From NCBI GenBank assembly GCA_948688495.1, contig CAPQSW010000031.1:1-40326 (forward strand): 40,326 nt of DNA, given 5' to 3'. How positions within the stretch are numbered: position 1 is the first letter of the stretch; each line of letters opens with the position of its first letter. Source of the DNA: an uncultured Lachnospiraceae bacterium (GTDB taxonomy: Bacteria; Bacillota; Clostridia; Lachnospirales; Lachnospiraceae). Positions 17,049 through 23,910 of the stretch are shown piece by piece. The translations under genes were made by a program, and so were the position numbers. The notes under the pieces were generated by a model, which did no database searches, was not told the origin of the DNA, and saw only the letters and a program-made list of their open reading frames with translations.

Positions 17049-18398
17049 TCACTGAACTGCCGCAGCCAGCATTTTTGTCATATAATCAATCATCTCATCA
17101 GTCATTCCTGGATAAACGCCAACCCAAAAGGTATCCGCCATAATGCGGTCCGTATTCGCAAGTTCTCCCACCACACGGTATCCTTCTCCGCCTGCCCGCA
17201 TCTCATCAAAACATGGATGCTTCGTCAAGTTGCCGGCAAACAGCATTCTCGTCTGTACGCCGTGTTCCTCCAGATATCTCACAACCTTATTTCGGTCTGT
17301 CCCATCCTTACAGGTGAGCAGAAAACCGAACCAGCTCGGATCAGAGTTCTCACATGCTTCGGGAAGAATCAGACGCTCCGCCACAGGCACTCCTGCATCT
17401 GCCGCCAGCAGACCTTCCTTCAGTCTTTTAAAATTATGCTTTCTTCTCTCCACAAACCCCGGGAATTTTTCGAGCTGCGCACAGCCAATGGCCGCCTGCA
17501 TATCCGTTGCCTTCAGATTATATCCGAAGTGGGAGTACACATACTTATGGTCATAGCCAAGAGGCAGTTCCCCATACTGTCTGTCAAACCGATGCCCACA
17601 CAGATTGTCGTGCCCGGAAGGACATACACAGTCCCTTCCCCAGTCACGAAAAGAGCGGACACATTTATGTAAAAGCGGATCGTTTGTGTAAACCGCGCCC
17701 CCTTCGCCCATAGTCATATGATGCGGCGGATAAAAACTGGATGTACCGATATCCCCAAACGTTCCTGTAAACTTTCTCTCCCCATCCAGCGTATATGTCG
17801 AACCGAGCGCGTCACAGTTATCCTCAATCAGCCATAAATTATGTTTTTTACAAAATTCACTGACCGTCTTGATATCAAAGGGATTTCCCAGCGTGTGGGC
17901 GATCATAACCGCCTTGGTCCGTTCTGACAGCGCCTCTTCCAGCATCGTTACGTCTATGTTGTACTGGGGAATTGTCACATCCACGAATACCGGCACCGCC
18001 CCAAACTGTATCGCCGGCGCTGCCGTAGTCGGAAATCCGGCCGCCACCGTGATGATCTCATCTCCCCGGCGGACTGCACGCTCCCCCAGAAGCGGAGACG
18101 TGAGCGCCATAAACGCCAGCAGGTTTGCAGACGATCCCGAGTTAACCAGAGAACAGTGCTTTACACCCAGATACCGCGCAAACGCACTTTCAAACCGATC
18201 TGTATACCTCCCGGAAGTCAGCCAGAATTCCAGCGCACTGTCCACCAGATTCACCATTTCTGCGCTGTCATAGACGCGGGAAGCGTAAGGAATGCGGTCG
18301 CCCTCGTGATACTCTTTCTGTCGGTGGTAGGTATCGCAATATTCTTTCACTCGCTGTAAAATTTCATCTCTGGCCTGTATTTGCGTTTTCTGATTCAT
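17049..18398 (-). CDS. rfbH: CDP-4-keto-6-deoxyglucose-3-dehydrase (PMP-dependent, E1)
   Basis: The 449-residue protein belongs to the DegT-like PLP fold, but the usual Schiff-base Lys is replaced by His in SFYPPHHMTMGEGGAVY, the hallmark of E1 (RfbH/AscC/DdhC). Cysteines that can ligand a [2Fe-2S] cluster are seen in GRDCVCPSGHDNLCGHRFD, with a further candidate upstream in SFRDWGRDC. It removes the C3 hydroxyl of CDP-4-keto-6-deoxyglucose to give the 3,6-dideoxy-4-keto product, using electrons from a reductase partner (E3). No E3 flavo-iron-sulfur reductase gene is in the window. GAGGAAGAG lies directly before the ATG. Confidence 0.96.
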   Translation of the reverse strand: MNQKTQIQARDEILQRVKEYCDTYHRQKEYHEGDRIPYASRVYDSAEMVNLVDSALEFWLTSGRYTDRFESAFARYLGVKHCSLVNSGSSANLLAFMALTSPLLGERAVRRGDEIITVAAGFPTTAAPAIQFGAVPVFVDVTIPQYNIDVTMLEEALSERTKAVMIAHTLGNPFDIKTVSEFCKKHNLWLIEDNCDALGSTYTLDGERKFTGTFGDIGTSSFYPPHHMTMGEGGAVYTNDPLLHKCVRSFRDWGRDCVCPSGHDNLCGHRFDRQYGELPLGYDHKYVYSHFGYNLKATDMQAAIGCAQLEKFPGFVERRKHNFKRLKEGLLAADAGVPVAERLILPEACENSDPSWFGFLLTCKDGTDRNKVVRYLEEHGVQTRMLFAGNLTKHPCFDEMRAGGEGYRVVGELANTDRIMADTFWVGVYPGMTDEMIDYMTKMLAAAVQ

Positions 18399-18411
18399 CT
18401 CTTCCTCATTT

Positions 18412-19215
18412 CTATCCCTGTTTTACTGTGTTTATAGCCACACGCTGCTTTTGCCACGGAGCATTCCCATTCTCCCACAGACTCTCTAGATACTCCTTAT
18501 CCCTCATCGTATCCATCGGCGACCAGAAGCCCTCATGCTTATAAGCCGCCATCTGGTGATCCGCCGCCAGTCTCTCAAAAGGTTCCCCTTCCAGCATCGT
18601 ACTGCCATCGCCCAGGTAATCAAATACTTTCGTGCTCATCACCATGAAGCCGGCATTTACCCATGCCTGATCCGCTCGTGCTTTCTCCTTAAAACTCTCA
18701 ATCACATTGGTCTTTGGATCAATCTTGATCGCGCCAAAACGCCCTGCTGGCTGGGTGGTCGTAATCGTAGCAATCAGTCCCTTTTGATGGTGAAAATCCA
18801 GCAATGCAGGAATATCCACATCGGAGACACCATCCCCATAGGTCAGAAAAAATTCATCCCCATCTATGTAATCCCGTATTTTTAAAATCCGGCCAGCTGT
18901 CAACGTTTCCAGCCCTGTATTCGCAAGCGTTACTTTCCACGGCTCCACATGGCTTTCATGTACTACGGTCTGCCTGTCCGCCAAAATAAAGGTGCTGTCC
19001 GCCTGCCTCACATAATAGTGTGTAAAATACTCCTTTATCATCTGGCCTTTATAACCGCAGCATACAATAAATTCGTGATAACCATAGTGCGAATACGTTT
19101 TCATAATATGCCACAAAATTGGCCTGCCGCCAATTTCTATCATAGGTTTTGGCCGCAGTTGGGATTCTTCCCCAATTCTGGTTCCTCGGCCGCCTGCCAA
19201 AATCACCACTTTCAT
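18412..19215 (-). CDS. rfbF: Glucose-1-phosphate cytidylyltransferase
   Basis: The 267-residue protein has the intact nucleotidyltransferase loop MKVVILAGGRGTRIGEES, followed by RPKPMIEIGGRPILWHIMK and the metal-site segment LTYGDGVSDVD, a full match to RfbF. It makes CDP-glucose from CTP and glucose-1-phosphate, the entry step to CDP-3,6-dideoxyhexoses. The frame is open to 19263, but the ATG at 19213-19215 gives the canonical N-terminus, and the longer form would overlap the upstream paralogue. The start lies 2 bases after the upstream stop codon, so translation is probably coupled. Ends 13 bases before rfbH. Confidence 0.96.
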   Translation of the reverse strand: MKVVILAGGRGTRIGEESQLRPKPMIEIGGRPILWHIMKTYSHYGYHEFIVCCGYKGQMIKEYFTHYYVRQADSTFILADRQTVVHESHVEPWKVTLANTGLETLTAGRILKIRDYIDGDEFFLTYGDGVSDVDIPALLDFHHQKGLIATITTTQPAGRFGAIKIDPKTNVIESFKEKARADQAWVNAGFMVMSTKVFDYLGDGSTMLEGEPFERLAADHQMAAYKHEGFWSPMDTMRDKEYLESLWENGNAPWQKQRVAINTVKQG

Positions 19216-19217
19216 TC

Positions 19218-20015
19218 CTATGTACTCCCACTCTGCATCCACGGCGCAATCCCGGCATTCCACAAGCTCTCCGCCGCTGCAAAATCCCTCTTTGTCTCTA
19301 TCGCCGCCCAGTATCCGTAATGCCTGTAAACCGCCAGCCCATTTCTGGCCGAAAGCATCGGCAGAAGCTGCTGCTCCAGATTATAATTGCCCTGCAAAAG
19401 ACGAAACACAGCTCTCTCAAAGACAAAACAGTCAGCATTGATCCACGCTGTATCGTTATCTGTCATATCGTCTGCCGTATATTTCAAAATACCATCGCGA
19501 TTGATTGGAAGCAAACGGCTCCGTCCCGTCGGTTTTGCCATTGCCATTGCTGCGTCTTTCCCACTTTTGCGATGACACTCCAGCAATGCCGTAAAATCTA
19601 TATCTGACAAACAGTCACCATAGGTAACCAGAAACGTATCGCCCTCAACATACTTTTCAATCATGCTGACACGCTGTCCCGTTGAAGAAAACAATCCCGT
19701 ATCTACCACTGTAACTTTCCAGTCTTCTGTTTTATTCTTGTGAACTTCAACTGTATTATCCGCGAGATTTACTGTAATATCGGATTCATAAATATAAAAA
19801 TCTTGGAAATATTCCTTGATCATATCCACATGGTATCCCCCGCATACAATGAACTCCTTAAATCCATGTCTGGAAAACTGCTTCATAATATGCCAGAGCA
19901 GGGGACGCCCGCCAAGATCAAGCATGGGCTTTGGTATTCCTTCCCGCGCATCATTTAAAGTGCTCTGGGCACCTCCTGCCAGAATTACCACTTTTAATTC
20001 AGATAAATTTAACAT
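19218..20015 (-). CDS. Divergent RfbF-like sugar nucleotidyltransferase
   Basis: The 265-residue protein is clearly a paralogue of the adjacent RfbF: PKPMLDLGGRPLLWHIMKQF, EFIVCGGYHVDMIKEYF, LVTYGDCLSDID and YRHYGYWAAIETKRDF align throughout. The nucleotide-binding loop differs, however: RfbF has GGRGTRIGEES where this protein has GGAQSTLNDAREGIPKP, so the canonical G-T-R is lost and a different set of polar residues is in place. It may use a different nucleotide or sugar phosphate, or it may be a regulatory or inactive partner. AAAGGGC precedes the ATG, and its stop lies 2 bases before the rfbF start. Confidence 0.85.
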   Translation of the reverse strand: MLNLSELKVVILAGGAQSTLNDAREGIPKPMLDLGGRPLLWHIMKQFSRHGFKEFIVCGGYHVDMIKEYFQDFYIYESDITVNLADNTVEVHKNKTEDWKVTVVDTGLFSSTGQRVSMIEKYVEGDTFLVTYGDCLSDIDFTALLECHRKSGKDAAMAMAKPTGRSRLLPINRDGILKYTADDMTDNDTAWINADCFVFERAVFRLLQGNYNLEQQLLPMLSARNGLAVYRHYGYWAAIETKRDFAAAESLWNAGIAPWMQSGST

Positions 20016-20046
20016 ATTTGCCCTTTAGCCTTACTCTTTCATCATA

Positions 20047-21171
20047 CTAATTATCTTTACCTTTACTAATTGCATAGCACACTGTATCATCCATATTCCA
20101 CCGATGATGTGCATAATAAATATCATACGCCGGATTTATATTCTTAATCAGCAAAGGAATCTCCCACAAATGCTCCAGCTTGTGATATGCTGAAATTGCC
20201 AGAACAGGACTCCATTTTCTAATACTCTTACAAGCTCCCTCCAGCGCCTTCGTCTCACTTCCCTCAATGTCCATGATAATAAAGTCTATTTCCTTCCCAT
20301 CCAAAACACTGTCTATCGCATCAACGTCAATCTTTACAACTTCTTTGTCAGTTTCAACGTCTAACAGTGTCCCAGACACGAAATCATCGCCTGTGCTGAA
20401 AAGCAATTCCTGCCGTCGGTTCCATACACCCATGTTAAAACATTCTACTTTAGTTAGCCTGTTACTTTGACAATACTCCTGCAATATTTCAAAATTTTTT
20501 CTGTCAGCCTCAAACGCATAATACCGATAATTCGGTTTTACCCCCCCCCCACCTATCTGAGACAGAAATCTCTGCAATGTATCCCCTTCACAAGCCCCGC
20601 AATCCACAAAACCGCCCGATACATGATTGACAATACGGTTTCCAAAATACTGATTTTCCTCATACACTTTCCAAACCAGTTCCAGGTCATGGACTGCCCT
20701 GTGCAGCAAAATATTTCTAAACACCTGTCTCGATACCTGGTCTGAAAGCATTGCATACACCTGCTCAATTTTTTCTGTATTTGCAACAATTGTCTCTCTG
20801 ACCTGGCTATTAGGAAGGGATTGAAAATACTCAGGGTCAATATATATATAGTTATATATTCCTTGATTCTTCAGCTGCACATGAATTTGATACCTGATAT
20901 TGGCACATATAATAACCAGACTGTTTTTGGGTATCTCATCTATATGGATAACTTTGATCCCCTTATACAAAGTATTCCATTTTGTCTCATCATTATCTGA
21001 GAAAAATGCCGGAAGATATCCCATGACACTTAATTCTTTATATACTTGTTGTGCTGCCAATCCTGTGCCCCATATTCCCAATATCTCCGCTGTTTCAATT
21101 TTATTCTGTATATGATTCCAGTTGTCCTTATGCAGTTCTATATCATTTGACAATTCTTCCGTAAATTTCAT
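20047..21171 (-). CDS. FkbM-family methyltransferase with N-terminal Rossmann-like module, containing a G10 tract
   Basis: The 374-residue protein has the recurring N-terminal module (AEILGIWGTGLAAQQVY), a helical linker, and from about residue 180 an FkbM-type SAM methyltransferase: GGFVDCGACEGDT is the SAM loop, YYAFEADRKNFEIL the second strand, and DFIIMDIEGSETKALEGA the catalytic strand. It would O-methylate a sugar. Residues 207-211, GGGGV, are encoded by GGT followed by ten Gs and TA. Loss of one G puts a TAA stop immediately after the tract and removes most of the methyltransferase domain, so this copy is in the open state. An ATG at 21183 lies upstream, but GAGGAATAAA precedes the ATG at 21169-21171, the preferred start. 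Confidence 0.88.
   Translation of the reverse strand: MKFTEELSNDIELHKDNWNHIQNKIETAEILGIWGTGLAAQQVYKELSVMGYLPAFFSDNDETKWNTLYKGIKVIHIDEIPKNSLVIICANIRYQIHVQLKNQGIYNYIYIDPEYFQSLPNSQVRETIVANTEKIEQVYAMLSDQVSRQVFRNILLHRAVHDLELVWKVYEENQYFGNRIVNHVSGGFVDCGACEGDTLQRFLSQIGGGGVKPNYRYYAFEADRKNFEILQEYCQSNRLTKVECFNMGVWNRRQELLFSTGDDFVSGTLLDVETDKEVVKIDVDAIDSVLDGKEIDFIIMDIEGSETKALEGACKSIRKWSPVLAISAYHKLEHLWEIPLLIKNINPAYDIYYAHHRWNMDDTVCYAISKGKDN
20541..20550 (-). repeat. Poly-G tract (G10 on coding strand), candidate phase-variation switch, open state
   Basis: Ten consecutive C on the plus strand (G on the coding strand) are followed in the coding direction by TAAAACCG. With ten Gs the frame reads GGG GGG GGG GTA AAA CCG and continues; with nine Gs it reads GGG GGG GGG TAA and stops. 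The same 8-base flank follows a nine-base tract at 22113-22121. Tracts of this length are the longest homopolymers in the window and are classical sites for slipped-strand mispairing. Confidence 0.85.
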
Positions 21172-21219
21172 TTTATTCCTCATTTAGTTATGTATTTGTA
21201 TGCACTGATCGATCAAAAG

Positions 21220-22050
21220 TCACTGTTTTATCTGCTCACCAGCCCTGCAGTATGTATGACTTTCTGCATACAGGTCACAATGATCACAGGCTTCACACCA
21301 GTCTCTCTTAAAAAATTCTCCAATCTTTTCTTTACTCTCCGAATCCAATTTGATTAAATCCTGCTCGTTTCCAATGTAACCCAGTTCATGTAATGCAACC
21401 GATCTAACACAAGCATACATGTCACCCTTATATATTGTCTTGCACCACCAAGGCGAATGGCACTTATCATATTGTCTCTTTAAATCATCCATTCTCCTGT
21501 TTCTCTTATGGGCTTCTCCCGGCGCAAACCATTCCTGTTCCTGCAATACCTGTACACAAATAGCATGTTCTTTCAATATTTCAACAAAAGTTCCACACTT
21601 ATCGCTGATACCATAATCACTCACAATTACAGAAATTTTTTCATGTTTTAGCAAGGATAACATCTCTGCTGATATATTGACCGTCCCATTGGTAACAACC
21701 GCAATATTACGAATTTTATCCTGTTTCAGGATATATCTGATTACTTCATCCAAATCCTTATACAGAAATGGTTCACCGCCAATCAGTTCCATAAACACAC
21801 ACTCATCGACACTGCTCACAAGATTGTCTATATCCCTAAAAATCTCTTCCTTGGCGATATCTTCATGCTTTTTTAAATAAGGAATCATCTCAATACATTC
21901 TTTACAACGGAAAGTACATCTGGTTGTCAAGACCATCGTCATTCTCGGCAAAATAAGCTTGTTATTATAAAACAGTTCTTCATATTTTTTTCTCAAGTCA
22001 TCATAGGTCAAATTGTGTCTATTCTCATTTTCCAGATTATAAGCCCACAT
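21220..22050 (-). CDS. Radical SAM/SPASM-like protein (3' part of a gene split at a poly-G tract)
   Basis: The frame contains a radical SAM enzyme: VLTTRCTFRCKECIEMI holds the CxxxCxxC cluster motif, MELIGGEPFLYKDLDEVI the GGE SAM-binding segment, and the C-terminal Cys set (CKTIYKGDMYACVRS, then DWCEACDHCDLY) resembles a SPASM/twitch auxiliary-cluster domain. The family performs radical chemistry such as epimerisation, dehydrogenation or peptide modification; the substrate is unknown. The first ATG at 22048-22050 has no recognisable ribosome binding site, and the frame is open upstream back to the G9 tract. One extra G would join it to the 97-codon frame at 22110-22403, giving one protein of 394 residues with the module-plus-enzyme layout of its neighbours. 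Confidence 0.8.
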   Translation of the reverse strand: MWAYNLENENRHNLTYDDLRKKYEELFYNNKLILPRMTMVLTTRCTFRCKECIEMIPYLKKHEDIAKEEIFRDIDNLVSSVDECVFMELIGGEPFLYKDLDEVIRYILKQDKIRNIAVVTNGTVNISAEMLSLLKHEKISVIVSDYGISDKCGTFVEILKEHAICVQVLQEQEWFAPGEAHKRNRRMDDLKRQYDKCHSPWWCKTIYKGDMYACVRSVALHELGYIGNEQDLIKLDSESKEKIGEFFKRDWCEACDHCDLYAESHTYCRAGEQIKQ

Positions 22051-22109
22051 AGCATACAGCGCTAAATTATTTCTACAAGGAAGCTCGTCTGATGGATAAA
22101 CAAGCGGTT

Positions 22110-22403
22110 TTACCCCCCCCCTTTACTTTTGAGTTCTTCCACAATATCCTCCGGCTGTCCGACCGTTATTACCCATATATAATCTTCCACCGATAACTCG
22201 TCCAGAACATGCGGGGAATATACCTTCTTTTTTTCTTTTCCAACCATATAGACAAAGCCTTCATCCTGCACTCCTTTTTTTCTGTCCACAAGAAATGCCA
22301 CTTTTTCTTCTGAAATACAATAATCCATCATAAAACGATGTGCCCGGTTACTTGCGCCCCAAATAACAATTTTCTTTTTTTCATCCATCAGACACTGATT
22401 CAT
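22110..22403 (-). CDS. Rossmann-like module, 5' part of the split radical SAM gene
   Basis: The 97-residue frame starts at an ATG with GAGGGGGTAAAAA upstream, overlaps the preceding gene by 23 bases, and opens KKKIVIWGASNRAHRFMM, the recurring module. It ends at GGG GGG GGG TAA, that is, directly after a run of nine Gs. In neighbouring proteins the module is about 95-100 residues long and is followed by a catalytic domain, so the stop falls exactly where the radical SAM domain should begin. In this state the product would be a stand-alone module. Whether this is a regulated off state, a real mutation or an assembly error at a homopolymer cannot be decided from one sequence. Confidence 0.75.
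   Translation of the reverse strand: MNQCLMDEKKKIVIWGASNRAHRFMMDYCISEEKVAFLVDRKKGVQDEGFVYMVGKEKKKVYSPHVLDELSVEDYIWVITVGQPEDIVEELKSKGGG
22113..22121 (-). repeat. Poly-G tract (G9 on coding strand), candidate phase-variation switch, closed state
   Basis: Nine consecutive C on the plus strand are followed in the coding direction by TAAAACCG, exactly as after the G10 tract at 20541-20550. Nine Gs make TAA the next codon and end the 97-codon frame. Ten would read GTA AAA CCG and continue without a stop through 21 codons into the radical SAM frame. The position at a domain boundary, the lack of a ribosome binding site before the downstream ATG, and the shared flank all support a switch. Confidence 0.85.
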
Positions 22404-23886
22404 TTTTTACCCCCTCACTAATACATTTCAGGCTATCTTTGCTATCGTTCTTTACCATCAAATAGCTCCTATACAGAACTGTCCCTTTCCACATAGAATC
22501 TATGATTTTTTCTATCCTCAACGCCGCCCTTGCACAAATCTGTTCCTGGACATCCTGCGTCACTGATTTAAGAATAATGTATTCAGCTTCATAGAAATCG
22601 TTTCGCTTAAGCTCTAAAGCAGTCCGTTCATCCACAATTAAAACATCTGCTTTCCTTACCATTTGCGAAACATAATCCAGCTCTGCACGAAACAGCCCAT
22701 TTAATAGTATTTCCAGCTCATCCGGCAGTCTCCATCTCCATACCTGCGCGCCACATCTATACAAATACCGGGAAAAATGCCCCTCATCATCGCTCCTGTC
22801 CACAACACGAAATCCTGTAAAATCCACCTTCCCTTTTGCATAAAACAGCTTTTCACCAAAATATCGCGAAAACCAAAGCAAAAAGGAGTGTTCCCCAAAA
22901 TCTCTGTTATGAATGCCGCGGTAAAAACATGGGTTAGGTATCAAAACAGTCCCGTCATAAAGGTCTATGTTCTTTTTGATTACATTTGCCTGTGAAATAT
23001 TTTTGAACTCCTCATAATCTGTCTCACTCATCTTGAGTGGGATATACTTATTTCCTTTTGCAGCTAAAAACGTGCACCTGTGCTTTCCACTTGTCAAATT
23101 AAAATATTTTCTCTCCCAATTCCAAACCGCTGTCGCAACGTTTCTTGTGAAAAAGAGCGGATCGAGACATAATGACTCGCTCATCTGTTCAAATATGTGT
23201 GTTCGATTCGCAATGACATTATCACGCCACGCATCTGTAATCTGTATCTTCCCATCTATCTTCGCTGTAAATTCACAGTACTCTTTTAAGTACGGTATGA
23301 CCGAACATTCCTGATCTCCATCTAAGCTTCTGAAAAAGTTGATGTGTGTAAAAAAGCAGGGGATTGGAACATTTCCCCAACGATGCATATCTTCATCCTG
23401 GTAGTCATTAGTGACAATATATTCCACTGGAATATACGCTGTAACCTGTCCATTTTCTCTGGAGATAAGCGCATAATCGCATAATTCGCCCTCATCGTTG
23501 TTATTTGGTATCTCAAATTCTACCCCTTGCAAACGGCCTTCAAATAAATCATCATATAGCTGTGCTAATAAATTTTCGTTGTTCGAAGCATTTCCCAGTA
23601 AAACATGGTACGGTTTATAAATTAGTTGCTGAAAACCTGCTTTAAAAAGTTGTTTTGCTATTTTTTCATGCTCAAAAACATTTTTAACCGCTATATAAAT
23701 TACCGTCTTACTCTCATATCCGATCTCCGGCACATTATGCAGACTCCATACTGGCAGCCCATTGTACTGCTTCATTTCATGGGCCCTTTTGTCTATATAT
23801 CCCACCACATCATAACCACATGATTCCAAGGTGTCCTTCACAATTCCTCCAATTGATGCAGCACCATAAAGCAGAAATTTTTTCAT
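22381..23886 (-). CDS. Unknown three-part protein: Rossmann-like, ParB-like and methyltransferase-like regions
   Basis: From the ATG at 23884-23886 (GGAGGAAC six bases upstream) the protein has 501 residues. Residues 1-95 are the recurring module (MKKFLLYGAASIGGIVKDTL). Residues about 258-292 (ERKYFNLTSGKHRCTFLAAK, then YIPLKMSETDY) resemble the ParB/sulfiredoxin-type fold, where G-x-H-R contacts a nucleotide or phosphate. A later stretch, FRVVDRSDDEGHFSRYL (359-375), looks like a degenerate SAM-methyltransferase first loop. The next gene upstream encodes a protein with the same order of parts. No function is known to me; ParB-like folds bind or hydrolyse CTP or act as small kinases, so a nucleotide-dependent sugar step is possible. 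Confidence 0.7.
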   Translation of the reverse strand: MKKFLLYGAASIGGIVKDTLESCGYDVVGYIDKRAHEMKQYNGLPVWSLHNVPEIGYESKTVIYIAVKNVFEHEKIAKQLFKAGFQQLIYKPYHVLLGNASNNENLLAQLYDDLFEGRLQGVEFEIPNNNDEGELCDYALISRENGQVTAYIPVEYIVTNDYQDEDMHRWGNVPIPCFFTHINFFRSLDGDQECSVIPYLKEYCEFTAKIDGKIQITDAWRDNVIANRTHIFEQMSESLCLDPLFFTRNVATAVWNWERKYFNLTSGKHRCTFLAAKGNKYIPLKMSETDYEEFKNISQANVIKKNIDLYDGTVLIPNPCFYRGIHNRDFGEHSFLLWFSRYFGEKLFYAKGKVDFTGFRVVDRSDDEGHFSRYLYRCGAQVWRWRLPDELEILLNGLFRAELDYVSQMVRKADVLIVDERTALELKRNDFYEAEYIILKSVTQDVQEQICARAALRIEKIIDSMWKGTVLYRSYLMVKNDSKDSLKCISEGVKNESVSDG

Positions 23887-23910
23887 GCTGTTCCTCCATT
23901 TCGGAAACAT

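Noticed and set aside
19216..19263. Longer N-terminus for rfbF
   Set aside because: It would overlap the upstream paralogue's coding region out of frame and add residues absent from RfbF; the ATG at 19213-19215 begins the conserved MKVVILAGG.
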